DNA of 64,000 nt from NCBI RefSeq assembly GCF_003097235.1, contig NZ_QEQQ01000008.1:62001-126000 (forward strand), given 5' to 3'. Positions 9,191 through 18,144 of this stretch are shown here, piece by piece. The notes below the pieces were generated by a model that was not told the DNA's origin, did no database searches, and was given only the letters and a program-made list of their open reading frames with translations. Each line of letters begins with the position of its first letter. Position 1 is the stretch's first letter. Position numbers and translations under genes: made by a program. Origin of the DNA: Pseudomonas sp. CC120222-01a (GTDB taxonomy: Bacteria; Pseudomonadota; Gammaproteobacteria; Pseudomonadales; Pseudomonadaceae).

Positions 9191-10114
9191 ATGAGCAACC
9201 TCGTTCCGCTGAACAACCTGATCACCCGCTTCCAGGAGCAGACCCCGATCCGTGCCAGTTCGCTGATCATCACCCTTTACGGTGATGCCATCGAGCCCCA
9301 TGGCGGCACGGTCTGGCTGGGCAGCCTGATCAACCTGCTGGAGCCGATCGGCATCAACGAACGGCTGATCCGTACCTCGATCTTCCGCCTGACCAAGGAA
9401 GACTGGCTGACCGCCGAGAAGGTGGGGCGGCGCAGTTACTACAGCCTGACAGGCACCGGGCGGCGGCGTTTCGAAAAGGCCTTCAAGCGCGTGTACAGCC
9501 CCAGCCAACCGGCCTGGGACGGCGCCTGGACGCTGGTGTTGCTGTCCCAGCTCGACGCCGGCAAGCGCAAGGCCGTGCGCGAAGAGCTGGAATGGCAGGG
9601 CTTTGGTGCCATGGCGCCGAACCTGCTGGGCTGCCCGCGGGCCGATCGCAGCGACCTGGCCGCCACCTTGCGCGAGCTGGAGGCCAGCGACGACAGCATC
9701 GTCTTCGAAACCCATACCCAGGAAGTGCTGGCCTCCAAGGCCATGCGCGCCCAGGTGCGGGAAAGCTGGCGTATCGACGAGCTTGGCCAGCAGTACAGCG
9801 AGTTCATCCAACTGTTCCGGCCGTTGTGGCAGAGCCTGAAGGAGCAGGACGAACTCGATGCCCAGGATTGCTTCCTGGCGCGCACCTTGCTGATCCACGA
9901 ATACCGCCGCTTGCTGCTACGCGACCCGCAACTGCCGGACGAGCTGCTGCCCGGCGACTGGGAGGGCCGTGCCGCCCGCCAGCTGTGCCGCAACCTGTAC
10001 CGGCTGGTCTGCGCCAAGGCGGAAGCCTGGCTCAACAGCGCGCTGGAAACTGCCGACGGACCGCTGCCCGATGTTAACGAGAACTTTTACAAGCGCTTTG
10101 GTGGCCTGGCCTGA
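9191..10114 (+). CDS. paaX: PaaX, phenylacetyl-CoA-responsive repressor
   Basis: GntR-like transcriptional repressor of the paa genes, released by phenylacetyl-CoA in E. coli and Pseudomonas. The 307-aa protein has an N-terminal winged helix (LITRFQEQTPIRASSLIITLYGDAIEPHGG, then INERLIRTSIFRLTKEDWLTAEKVGRRSYYSLTGTGRRRFEKAFKRVYSP) and the PaaX C-terminal domain ending ENFYKRFGGLA. The start at 9191 (MSNLVPLNNL) fits family length; an ATG at 9110 overlapping the paaY stop in ATGA, with GAGG upstream, would add 27 residues and cannot be excluded. Confidence 0.93.
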   Translation: MSNLVPLNNLITRFQEQTPIRASSLIITLYGDAIEPHGGTVWLGSLINLLEPIGINERLIRTSIFRLTKEDWLTAEKVGRRSYYSLTGTGRRRFEKAFKRVYSPSQPAWDGAWTLVLLSQLDAGKRKAVREELEWQGFGAMAPNLLGCPRADRSDLAATLRELEASDDSIVFETHTQEVLASKAMRAQVRESWRIDELGQQYSEFIQLFRPLWQSLKEQDELDAQDCFLARTLLIHEYRRLLLRDPQLPDELLPGDWEGRAARQLCRNLYRLVCAKAEAWLNSALETADGPLPDVNENFYKRFGGLA

Positions 10115-10197
10115 GATTGAAAGGCTTGATGCATCGCCGGCTCAACTCACGCCCAGACATTGGCTGGCCGGGTCGGCAAGCTGCTGACCTCTAACCC

Positions 10198-13053
10198 TCA
10201 TTGCGTGTAAAAGGTTTTCAAATTGAACTTTTTAGTAAAGGCATTGACGGCGCGGTCGGTACCATTGAGCATTGTTATAAACCCTTTTTCATTCGCAGAA
10301 ATAGCCAGGCTGGCAATATCCTTGTCGAATTCAAGGCGCTGATGAGACTGCCATTCTACATAATGCACCATCGGGGTCGACGTTCGAGCCTTTCGAACAG
10401 CAACATCGATATAGTAATCCAATTGCTCACTCCGAGCATAGCGAATCAAAGGAAACATATTGCCCTCCGCAGCCATCTGCTTACGCAAAAAATCGTCATC
10501 TTCAAATGATTGCTGTAAGAACAGCTCCATAGAATCCTGAGGGGTATAAGACAGATACCCGGCAGCCGCTTCAGACAAGAAAAATGCGGACTCACCGAAA
10601 GCCGAAACCTCCGCTGAAGGAACACCCCCATTGGACGGCGTCAATGACTGCAGTTGAATGGCCCCATGAACAGGATGTGCGGGAGCAGATTCAATAGCAA
10701 CGGTATCGCTGGAATAATAATGATGCTTAAGACTTGCACTGGCCTTGGAGAAATTTATAAGTTCTTTATTCCTGGCGATACGTCTGAATACATAAGCGGG
10801 ATCACTGAGGCGCGTTCCAGTGGCGAATGTATTTTTGACGTAATCATCCGTGTAATCTTTAAGGTCTCCATATCGAACGTTGATTGAACGGGGCGCATCA
10901 TCAAGATAACTCATGATGATCGCCATGCTTTCCCCTAGTGCTTGCCCTCCCACCCCCAAGTGCTCGCCCAGTCTGTTAAACGCTGCCTCACGATCCTCAC
11001 TTACACGCCCTAATATCATTGGGTGTACGTTGGCCTTGAAATTTTCCTGCAGTAATTCATGAGGGTTCCGGCCATCTGTATCAATCAGCGTTAACGGATT
11101 ATCACGGCAAAAACGAAACAGGTTCGCGCCGTCAATCAATCCTTCAGGGTCGGCGCTCAACCATCGGCCCAGCTCAGCCTGATAATAACGCCAGCCGTAA
11201 TAATACAATCCCGTTGCATCACGCTCCTTGCCTGAATAGCGCACCGTGCGATCAGTAATCTCTGTGGATTCCTCATCCGCTCCAACACTGCTGCCATAAG
11301 GTGAAAACTCTTCACGTGAGGTTACCAGCCCCGCTTCACTTGCCTCTCCAGCACAGCTCCCCAGACAGTCTATGAAAGGATATCGCAGGTAAATTTCGCC
11401 AGTGAGTTTATTCTCGATAAAGCGCACATTCCCGGCGGTGGTAATTGAAATATCCCTTTGAAGCACATTCGCCAATTGGCGTTGGCGGCGCTCACATCCA
11501 CCTGCGTAGGTGGTAACTGAAGCCTGCGAACCGCCAGCCAACTGGAGCGTTTGAATCTTGCGGATACGGGTGCCGCCATCGGCGTATAGGTATCGCTCGG
11601 AGTCATTCAATTCTCCGTCGCTGCGCGTCACCGGGGCGACCTGATACAACTTATTATCGGCATACCAGCTTAGCGCCTGGCCATTGGACAGTTGCTTCTG
11701 CAGCCCACCGGCCCAGAAGCCATTCTTCGCTGCCTGACCAGGCTTATCGACTATCGCTCGATTGCTGTCCTCGGCAACGGCGAGCTTGCGCGTGTAATCA
11801 CCGGCGCCTGAGAGGTGGCGAATCAGGGCGAGGTTATCTCCATGATCGTAGGAAAAGATCTCGGTATAGGGAACCCAAACCCTGCTCTTTGAAGGGCCAA
11901 CGCCGTAATGTGCAACGGGAACACGCTCCCGCCCGGTAGCAGCGGCCAGTCGATAGAGGGTGTCGTACGCATAGCTTCGTAAACCAGTAGCCTGCTGGTT
12001 ACGGTGCCATTGCGGGTCGGCTCCCTTATCATCAAGTGTCAGGATATTGCCCACTGGGTCGTATACATAATGCAGGTCGCTGATAACCAGTGGGCCATGC
12101 CGGTGATGCGAGGGGCGCATGATGGTATGCCGAGTCAGGTAATGTGCGCGCGGGTCATACGCCAATAGCTCCGTCAGCCCATTTCCCATTGACTGCCTAA
12201 TCACAGCACCGTTCGGCTCACGCACGATGTCCCTCAAGGTAATGAGGTCGACCGGAGCGTTTTGCTGCTTGTATTTGAGTCGGGAAGTGTGCAGTACGCC
12301 AGTGATATCGTATGCGGTGGCTGCAGTGACACCTTCCGAGTTGGTACTGGTCAGCACACCCCCTGTGGCATCGTAAGTTGCCGTTTGCCTGAGCGCCGCT
12401 TCGGTTTCTGGCGGCTCGATGGCCGCCCAGTCAGGCAATGCTTCGTGCAGTTTCAGCAGACACTGTGCTGAATCGATCGCTTGCTCGGTAAGTGCTATCG
12501 AGCAGGTGTCCGTATACCCGGCATTGTCGTAACGACGCGTTACTGCACCTGCCAGGTTGCGTGCCTTGCAGCCAGCCTGGTTGCTCTCGCCGTAAATCAG
12601 TTTTTCCCGAGTGCGGGCTTTTTGACTTCCTGCCGCTGTCTCGGTAACCGACAGCAATCGCCCGGTCGTATCAGCACCTTCAAAGATAAAAACATTTACC
12701 GTTCCCTGAGCGTTGCGGGCCCATATGGGCTGCCCACCGATACCGACCAGAGAATATGACTCATCCCCGTCTGCGGTATGAGTCATGAGTGCCTGCCGAT
12801 TAAGTGCAGCATGGCTAATGGCATCAGGGATCACCAGCCCGTCGGCATTCTGAAGTTGCCGTGCGCCATACAGCCTGACGGTGCGCAACATAGGTTCGTT
12901 AACGCTGCGCGAGATCAGGATGGATGCAGGTTCGCTGGCGCTCGCCCGATCTGGGTGACGCAGAAAACGCAATTCGCGCGCCTGAGCGCCTGTACTTTCT
13001 TTAACGCTTACCGTCGGCGTACTCATATGCAGGGCAGGGGAGGAACTGATCAT
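10198..13053 (-). CDS. Orphan TcC/RHS-type toxin, C-terminal variant 1
   Basis: The 951-aa protein resembles C components (TccC) of Tc insecticidal toxins: YD/RHS repeats through about residue 590 (e.g. DLHYVYDPVGNILTLDDKGAD, YAYDTLYRLAAATGRER), then the RHS core YSGKERDATGLYYYGWRYY..GRWLSADPEGL..NLFRF..NPLTLIDTDGR at about 605-661. In TccC the RHS shell encapsulates the C-terminal toxic domain and an Asp-dependent self-cleavage frees it; the core Asp/Pro pattern needed for that is present. The 290-residue tail (from NPHELLQENFKANVHPM) is not recognised and is visibly more AT-rich than the body. The start is supported by AGGTG before ATG 13053. No TcA, TcB or immunity gene is adjacent; it is divergent from a paralogue. 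Confidence 0.88.
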   Translation of the reverse strand: MISSSPALHMSTPTVSVKESTGAQARELRFLRHPDRASASEPASILISRSVNEPMLRTVRLYGARQLQNADGLVIPDAISHAALNRQALMTHTADGDESYSLVGIGGQPIWARNAQGTVNVFIFEGADTTGRLLSVTETAAGSQKARTREKLIYGESNQAGCKARNLAGAVTRRYDNAGYTDTCSIALTEQAIDSAQCLLKLHEALPDWAAIEPPETEAALRQTATYDATGGVLTSTNSEGVTAATAYDITGVLHTSRLKYKQQNAPVDLITLRDIVREPNGAVIRQSMGNGLTELLAYDPRAHYLTRHTIMRPSHHRHGPLVISDLHYVYDPVGNILTLDDKGADPQWHRNQQATGLRSYAYDTLYRLAAATGRERVPVAHYGVGPSKSRVWVPYTEIFSYDHGDNLALIRHLSGAGDYTRKLAVAEDSNRAIVDKPGQAAKNGFWAGGLQKQLSNGQALSWYADNKLYQVAPVTRSDGELNDSERYLYADGGTRIRKIQTLQLAGGSQASVTTYAGGCERRQRQLANVLQRDISITTAGNVRFIENKLTGEIYLRYPFIDCLGSCAGEASEAGLVTSREEFSPYGSSVGADEESTEITDRTVRYSGKERDATGLYYYGWRYYQAELGRWLSADPEGLIDGANLFRFCRDNPLTLIDTDGRNPHELLQENFKANVHPMILGRVSEDREAAFNRLGEHLGVGGQALGESMAIIMSYLDDAPRSINVRYGDLKDYTDDYVKNTFATGTRLSDPAYVFRRIARNKELINFSKASASLKHHYYSSDTVAIESAPAHPVHGAIQLQSLTPSNGGVPSAEVSAFGESAFFLSEAAAGYLSYTPQDSMELFLQQSFEDDDFLRKQMAAEGNMFPLIRYARSEQLDYYIDVAVRKARTSTPMVHYVEWQSHQRLEFDKDIASLAISANEKGFITMLNGTDRAVNAFTKKFNLKTFYTQ

Positions 13054-13228
13054 GATTCACCTGGCGGGGAAATGCATCAATCATGGGTGACCGTATCATC
13101 GAGCGAGTATCCAGGCACCTATCAGTTCTGTCAGTTGCCGAGCCATTTCCTGATCAGCCATCGTTGCTCTGCAATCGTTGCGATCCCGAACTTCTGCTGC
13201 CCTGAACCGAAAGCCAATGGAGGTTCGT
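13054..13228. other. Divergent promoter region between the two TcC/RHS genes
   Basis: This 175-bp spacer separates the two head-to-head toxin genes and must hold both promoters. No clear operator, terminator or small gene was recognised. The GGAGG at 13219-13223 is the ribosome-binding site of the rightward gene. Confidence 0.5.
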
Positions 13229-16168
13229 ATGCCGGTCAACGCCGTGCCGTCCCTGCACCTCGGTACACCAGATGTCGCTGCTGGTTTTAGGGTTCTGCGT
13301 TTCCTGCGAACTAAAAAGGGCGAATCCGCTCGGCTACTGATCACTCGCACCGTGGTGGACCCTCTGGCCCGCACCAGCCGGGCCTACGGCGCACGCCAGC
13401 TGAACAATCCCGCTACCGACCATGCCGATGCGCTGACCGTCACAGCGCTGAGCGCTGGCACGCTAAAGCTCCATACTGCTGATGGTGACGTGACACTTTC
13501 ACTTGGTGATATTGGCGGTCGGCCGTTGTGGTCACAGAATGCCCAAGGCACTGTCAGTGCGCTGATCTACGAGCCTGCAGCCGCTGCCGGGCGCCCGCAC
13601 GTTGCGACGGAGCAACCGGCGGGTGGTACCGCCCGCATTCGGGAACAGTATGTGTATGCTTTGGCCAACGACACTCGCTGGCAGGCCCTGAATTTGGCCG
13701 GCGCGATGACCGAACTGAGCAACAACGCTGGTATCAGTCGCACCTTGCGCGTATCCCTCACTGGCCAGACTTTGTTGTCCGAACAACGACTGCTAAAACC
13801 TGCAGCGGGGCTGCCTGACTGGAAGGTGAATACGGAGAATGACACTGAGGACGCCTTGGTTGTCTGCGCAACCTATGACGCCACCGGTACGACGCTGTCC
13901 ACGACCAACGCAGCAAATGTCTCCACTATTACCGCATATGACATCAGCGCCAGCGTCATGGAAACCCGACTGCGCTATGCAGGGCAGGGCGCAGCCCCGT
14001 TGACGGAGGTGGTCACCCTGCGCGACGTGGTGCGCAGGGCCGACGGCGCGGTGCTGTCGCAGACCGCAGGTAGCGGCGTGGTCGAGGCATATGAGTACGA
14101 TCGGCGTACCCAATACCTGACCCGGCACAGCGTAGTCCGCCTGGCTGGTCATCCTTCTGGCGCACTGCTGATCAGCGACTTGCACTACACCTATGACCCC
14201 GTCGGCAATATCCTCACGCTCGAAGACAAGGGCGCCGACCCGCATTGGCACGACAACCAACAGGCCACCGGGCTGCGCCTCTATACCTACGACACGTGCT
14301 ACCGGTTGACCTCGGCGACTGGGCGTGAGCGCGCGCCAGTCGCGCGTTACTCCACTGATCCCTCAGGGGGTAATGTCTGGAAGCCCTACAGCGAAGCTTA
14401 TACCTACGACGACGGCGATAACCTCACCCTGATCAGTCATTTGGGTGGGGCCTCTGACCGTCGCCGCGAGCTCAGCGTTGCTGCTGGCAGCAATCGTGCC
14501 TTGCCCAAGGAGCACAGCCTGACGCCCGAACTGGGCTTCCTGGTGGGTGGGCTGCAGAGGCAGTTGAGCGATGGTCGGGCGCTGGCCTGGTATGCCGATA
14601 ACCAGCTGCGCCAGGTGAACCCGGTGATGCGTGCAGAGGGGCAAGGCGACGACACCGAGGCCTATCACTACGCCGACGGTGGTACTCGCACACGTAAAAT
14701 CCATACGGTCAGCGTTTCAGGTGGCATGCAAACTACCATCACCACCTACGCCGGTGGCTGTGAAGTACGGCAACGGTTGCTGACTGGTCAGGAGGCGCCA
14801 CAGAAGCACGTTGTCGCGACCGAGGGGGGAGGCGTTCGCGTGGTCGAAGACCTTTTATCATGCAAGTCTCACCTGCGCTATAGCTTCAGCGATCAGCTGG
14901 GCAGCATAGGCGGGGAGATGGACGAAACTGGCAGAGTCACTGCGCGTGAGGAGTACGCCCCATACGGCGGTACAGTCGGAAGAGATGAAGAGGCCGAGGA
15001 GGTCAGTGACCTCATGCAGCGTACTTATCGATATTCAGGGAAAGAAATGGACACAACGGGGTTAATTTACTACGGCTGGCGTTATTACCAGCCTGAACTG
15101 TGTAGATGGCTTAGCGCAGACCCGAGTGGACTTTCTGACGGATTGAATTTGTTTGAATTTGTAAAGAGCAATCCTATTTCCCATAGTGACGGCGAGGGAT
15201 TATTTACTTTGAATCCAGTAGTCTTATATCGAACTATAAGAAGAGAGAGGAGAGCTAGTCAGGCGTATCGGCACATGGCTGAGGGACGCCATTGGCTGGA
15301 ATCAAATTCGCTACTGGGCAAGGAGCAATTGTCGAGGAAAAGAGATTTTGATGAACAATTTAAACGCAATTTAAAGATCACCCAAAATTTAATAGATGGG
15401 TCTTTCGGAAGCGGTAGCCTCAATGTTGCCGAACAGGGGTTTTACAAGCGCTTTCAGAATCTAGAATTTGAGCTTTATCATTTTAACCGTGCGAACCTTG
15501 AAGCCAACGGAAAAATGAAACTCTACTCACGAATTGAAGGCGAAAAAAGAAACTTAATAAATCCTGTGAACACTGATAACACAGATCAGCTGGATATCGA
15601 GTGGTTAGGGACGCATGATTTTACTTTTTTCTCTTTGGGTGTAATTGGCGCACAAGGTAAAACCTCCAGCGCCTTTGCGCCGGCCGGCAGCGGCTATAAA
15701 TATACGATTGGCATGGAAGATGCCGGAAAGTCATCTTACTTCAAGTTTGGTCATTTCGCCCTTAATGACACGCTGAACTATGATACCCCCCAGGCAAGCG
15801 ACGAACGCGTGTGGGCACTGATAACAGGAGATAAGAGCTTCCTCGATCATGGCACTGAGGGATCGGAGTTGCTCAAAATAAAACAGTCGTACCCTGATGC
15901 TGTAAAAAGTGATGTGAGCGGCTTGAAGGATGACACGACAGTTGTTGCGCCAAGATACTCGATTTTTTCTCTGAATGATCTAAAATCTCAACTGGCATAT
16001 CATTTAATAATTGGCATCAGGGCGTTGTCCGAGCGCACTCAAAATAAATTATTGAGTACAAACAGCCCGCAAGGTTTCGATGAACTTATCTCAACGCTTT
16101 ACCGGCCGCAAGTTTTGATACCGAAAAAATTCACGACGCGGGCATTTGTCAAGACCGCAACGACTTAG
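13229..16168 (+). CDS. Orphan TcC/RHS-type toxin, C-terminal variant 2
   Basis: The 979-aa paralogue of the leftward gene has the same TccC-like architecture. The two share long near-identical blocks, such as SDLHY.YDPVGNILTL.DKGADP.WH.NQQATGLR. The RHS core YSGKEMDTTGLIYYGWRYYQPELCRWLSADPSGLSDGLNLFEF..NPISHSDGEG lies at about 600-655. The C-terminal 325 residues (from about 655, FTLNPVVLYRTIRRERRA) are unrelated to the other copy, AT-rich, and include DIEWLGTHDFTFFSLGVIG; function unknown. Start chosen at ATG 13229 because GGAGG lies 5 bp upstream; longer in-frame starts lack one. Self-cleavage and host-cell targeting are family knowledge, not shown here. Confidence 0.88.
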   Translation: MPVNAVPSLHLGTPDVAAGFRVLRFLRTKKGESARLLITRTVVDPLARTSRAYGARQLNNPATDHADALTVTALSAGTLKLHTADGDVTLSLGDIGGRPLWSQNAQGTVSALIYEPAAAAGRPHVATEQPAGGTARIREQYVYALANDTRWQALNLAGAMTELSNNAGISRTLRVSLTGQTLLSEQRLLKPAAGLPDWKVNTENDTEDALVVCATYDATGTTLSTTNAANVSTITAYDISASVMETRLRYAGQGAAPLTEVVTLRDVVRRADGAVLSQTAGSGVVEAYEYDRRTQYLTRHSVVRLAGHPSGALLISDLHYTYDPVGNILTLEDKGADPHWHDNQQATGLRLYTYDTCYRLTSATGRERAPVARYSTDPSGGNVWKPYSEAYTYDDGDNLTLISHLGGASDRRRELSVAAGSNRALPKEHSLTPELGFLVGGLQRQLSDGRALAWYADNQLRQVNPVMRAEGQGDDTEAYHYADGGTRTRKIHTVSVSGGMQTTITTYAGGCEVRQRLLTGQEAPQKHVVATEGGGVRVVEDLLSCKSHLRYSFSDQLGSIGGEMDETGRVTAREEYAPYGGTVGRDEEAEEVSDLMQRTYRYSGKEMDTTGLIYYGWRYYQPELCRWLSADPSGLSDGLNLFEFVKSNPISHSDGEGLFTLNPVVLYRTIRRERRASQAYRHMAEGRHWLESNSLLGKEQLSRKRDFDEQFKRNLKITQNLIDGSFGSGSLNVAEQGFYKRFQNLEFELYHFNRANLEANGKMKLYSRIEGEKRNLINPVNTDNTDQLDIEWLGTHDFTFFSLGVIGAQGKTSSAFAPAGSGYKYTIGMEDAGKSSYFKFGHFALNDTLNYDTPQASDERVWALITGDKSFLDHGTEGSELLKIKQSYPDAVKSDVSGLKDDTTVVAPRYSIFSLNDLKSQLAYHLIIGIRALSERTQNKLLSTNSPQGFDELISTLYRPQVLIPKKFTTRAFVKTATT

Positions 16169-16196
16169 ACTTTGTGTGGAAACTTTTGAGGCGCGC

Positions 16197-16991
16197 TCAG
16201 CTCCGCTTGGCTAGCCTATGCGCCATGAACTGGTGGGCGGGCGAAAACAGCCGATTGAAGGTCATCAGCACGGCGCACACCGTACCCAGCGCCGACGCGG
16301 CGGCAATCAGGAACATGATGACGATCTGGTAACGCACCGCGTCCCCAGGCTGCTGCCCGGCCAGTATCTGCCCGGTCATCATGCCCGGCAGGCTGACGAT
16401 TCCCACCACCGACATCTGGTTCAGCGTCGGCATCATGCCGGCCTTCAGCGCCTGGCTGGCTGCGGCGCGTGCCGCCTCCCAGCGCGTCCCCCCCAGCGAC
16501 AGGATCATGTCCACGACTGGCCGCTGGGCGCTCAGCTCACGGGTCATGCGGTCGATACCCAAGGCTACGGCGGTGAGGGTATTGCCGAGGATCATGCCAA
16601 GAATGGGAATGGCGTACTGCGGCTCGTACCAGGGGCGCACCCGCAGCACCAAGAACAGGCCGATGGCCGTGACCAGCCAGGCACTCAACCCGACCGACAA
16701 GACGCTGTCGGCCAACTGCCCACGGTGGCGCAGCTGGCCCCGGCCGGCTGCCGAGAAGCCGGCAATCAGCGTCATGCTCAGCATCAGCGGCAGCACGATG
16801 TACCACTGCGCATGCTGGAACACCCAGCCGAGGAGGTAGCCGATGGCCAACAGCTGGGTGATGGTGCGCAGCGACGCAACGAGCAACTGGCGCTCCAGTT
16901 GCAGCTTCAGCAGCAGCGACAGCAGGCCGTTGACCAGGATCAGCGCAGCGGCGATCGCCACGTCGGTGTAGGCAAGATTGTGGTAGTTCAT
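16197..16991 (-). CDS. fetB: FetB-type ABC exporter permease (UPF0014 / YbbM)
   Basis: Integral membrane protein of 264 aa with about seven predicted hydrophobic segments. It belongs to the YbbM/FetB family, whose E. coli member exports iron with FetA and increases resistance to oxidative stress. Recognisable parts: LRTITQLLAIGYLLGWVF, IPILGMILGNTLTAVALGIDRM, and the cytoplasmic coupling region LGGTRWEAARAAASQALKAGMMPTLNQMSVVGIVSLPGMMTGQILAG. Its ATG overlaps the stop of the ATPase gene by 4 bp (ATGA). The substrate in this organism is inferred from the family only. Confidence 0.88.
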   Translation of the reverse strand: MNYHNLAYTDVAIAAALILVNGLLSLLLKLQLERQLLVASLRTITQLLAIGYLLGWVFQHAQWYIVLPLMLSMTLIAGFSAAGRGQLRHRGQLADSVLSVGLSAWLVTAIGLFLVLRVRPWYEPQYAIPILGMILGNTLTAVALGIDRMTRELSAQRPVVDMILSLGGTRWEAARAAASQALKAGMMPTLNQMSVVGIVSLPGMMTGQILAGQQPGDAVRYQIVIMFLIAAASALGTVCAVLMTFNRLFSPAHQFMAHRLAKRS

Positions 16992-17683
16992 TTCTGCAAG
17001 GCGCCTTGGTGCATCTTCAATGTGCGCGTACTGATGCGCTCGGCTTGGGCATGGTCGTGGGTGATCCAGAGGAAAGCTCGGCTGCTGGGGGACTCGTCGA
17101 GCCAGTTCATGACCAACGTTTCAACGGCGGCCACCGATTGGGGGTCGAGCGCCGAGGTCGGTTCATCGAGCAACAGCACCTGGGGTGCCAGCAACAGGGC
17201 TCGCACCAGCGCGACCAGCTGCGCCTCGCCACCGGACAGGTCGGTACCGGCCTTGTCGAGAAAGCTGCGCGGCTTGCCAGCCAGTTCCAGCAGGCGCGCC
17301 GCCGTGGCGGCATCGAAGCGGTACTGGCGGTTGTGCTTGAGCGTGAAGGGCAGCCGCAGGTTGTCCATGACGCTGCCTTCCACCAGCGCGGCACGTTGTG
17401 TCAGGTAGCAGGCGCGGGAGCGAAAATGCGGTATCAGAGATTCGCTCACCGGCTCGGCCAGCCATAGGACTTCACCTGAGCTTGGCGCATCCAGCAGCGC
17501 CAGGGCGCGCAGCAAGACACTTTTGCCCGAGCCTGACGCACCAATAAGTGCCAGGCGTTCGCCAGCGTGCAGAGAGAAATCGGTTGGCGCCAGTAAAGTG
17601 GCCTGGGTCTGCAGGTCGATTCGGCCCAGCTGCCTGGCCTCGAGCAAGACCGCTTCGGCGTGAGTGTTCTGCGGGCCTTTCAA
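16988..17683 (-). CDS. fetA: FetA-type ABC exporter ATP-binding protein (YbbL)
   Basis: ABC ATPase of 231 aa partnering the adjacent FetB permease. Walker A GASGSGKS at 48-55, Q-loop region YLTQRAAL at about 93-100, signature LSGGE at 149-153, Walker B LLLDEP at 170-175 and switch His208 in WITHDH are all present, so it should be active. The gene order fetA-fetB with a 4-bp overlap matches E. coli fetAB (ybbL-ybbM). An iron efflux role is inferred by family. Confidence 0.87.
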   Translation of the reverse strand: MKGPQNTHAEAVLLEARQLGRIDLQTQATLLAPTDFSLHAGERLALIGASGSGKSVLLRALALLDAPSSGEVLWLAEPVSESLIPHFRSRACYLTQRAALVEGSVMDNLRLPFTLKHNRQYRFDAATAARLLELAGKPRSFLDKAGTDLSGGEAQLVALVRALLLAPQVLLLDEPTSALDPQSVAAVETLVMNWLDESPSSRAFLWITHDHAQAERISTRTLKMHQGALQK

Positions 17684-17826
17684 TGGTGGAGTTCCTTGAC
17701 GCCGAATCGGAAAACCACATTTTAAGCAGTCCAGACACGAGGTCAGGATTTTTTGACAGAACTTTCACTTTGAATGGCTTAAACCAGCGCTAACACGACA
17801 CGCATACTTGAGCAGGGCTGCCCACC

Positions 17827-18141
17827 ATGCACACTTCCATGTTTAGCCATCATTTGTGGTTCCTGATGCTGTTCATTGCATCGGTGGTCAGTTGGCTCTA
17901 CTTGTGGCTGGTGGGTTTTTTGCACTCAACCGTGGCGAGCAGCGACTGCCCGATACTCAAGCCGGATGCCTTGACGATACTCGGGCTGCTGTTGACCCTG
18001 GGCTGCGCCGTGCTGGAATTCTTCAGCCCGTTCGAGGGGGTCTCGCTGTTGATCGTGCTGCTGGTGATCGGCTTGATCCTGCCTTGGGGCGGCGCATTGG
18101 GTGGCCGGTATCACGAGCGCTTGCGCGCTCGCAAGTCCTGA
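17827..18141 (+). CDS. Small membrane protein of unknown function
   Basis: This 104-aa protein has three likely transmembrane helices: LWFLMLFIASVVSWLYLWLVGFL at about 10-32, ALTILGLLLTLGCAVLEFF at about 48-66, and VSLLIVLLVIGLILPWGGALGG at about 72-93. It has a basic tail, RYHERLRARKS. It lies in the rightward direction between the leftward fetAB and the leftward glycosyltransferase, and its stop lies 3 bp from that gene's end. No family was recognised. The hydrophobic pattern and clean frame support a real gene, but no strong ribosome-binding site was seen. Confidence 0.65.
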   Translation: MHTSMFSHHLWFLMLFIASVVSWLYLWLVGFLHSTVASSDCPILKPDALTILGLLLTLGCAVLEFFSPFEGVSLLIVLLVIGLILPWGGALGGRYHERLRARKS

Positions 18142-18144
18142 CCT

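Noticed and set aside
13054..13228. Recombination or attachment site between the RHS genes
   Set aside because: No direct repeats, integrase or transposase sequence is visible; the divergent layout and promoter need explain the spacer.
10198..16168. Contact-dependent or T6SS Rhs toxin with immunity gene
   Set aside because: There is no PAAR or other T6SS N-terminal domain and no small immunity gene after either C-terminus; the body matches TccC better.
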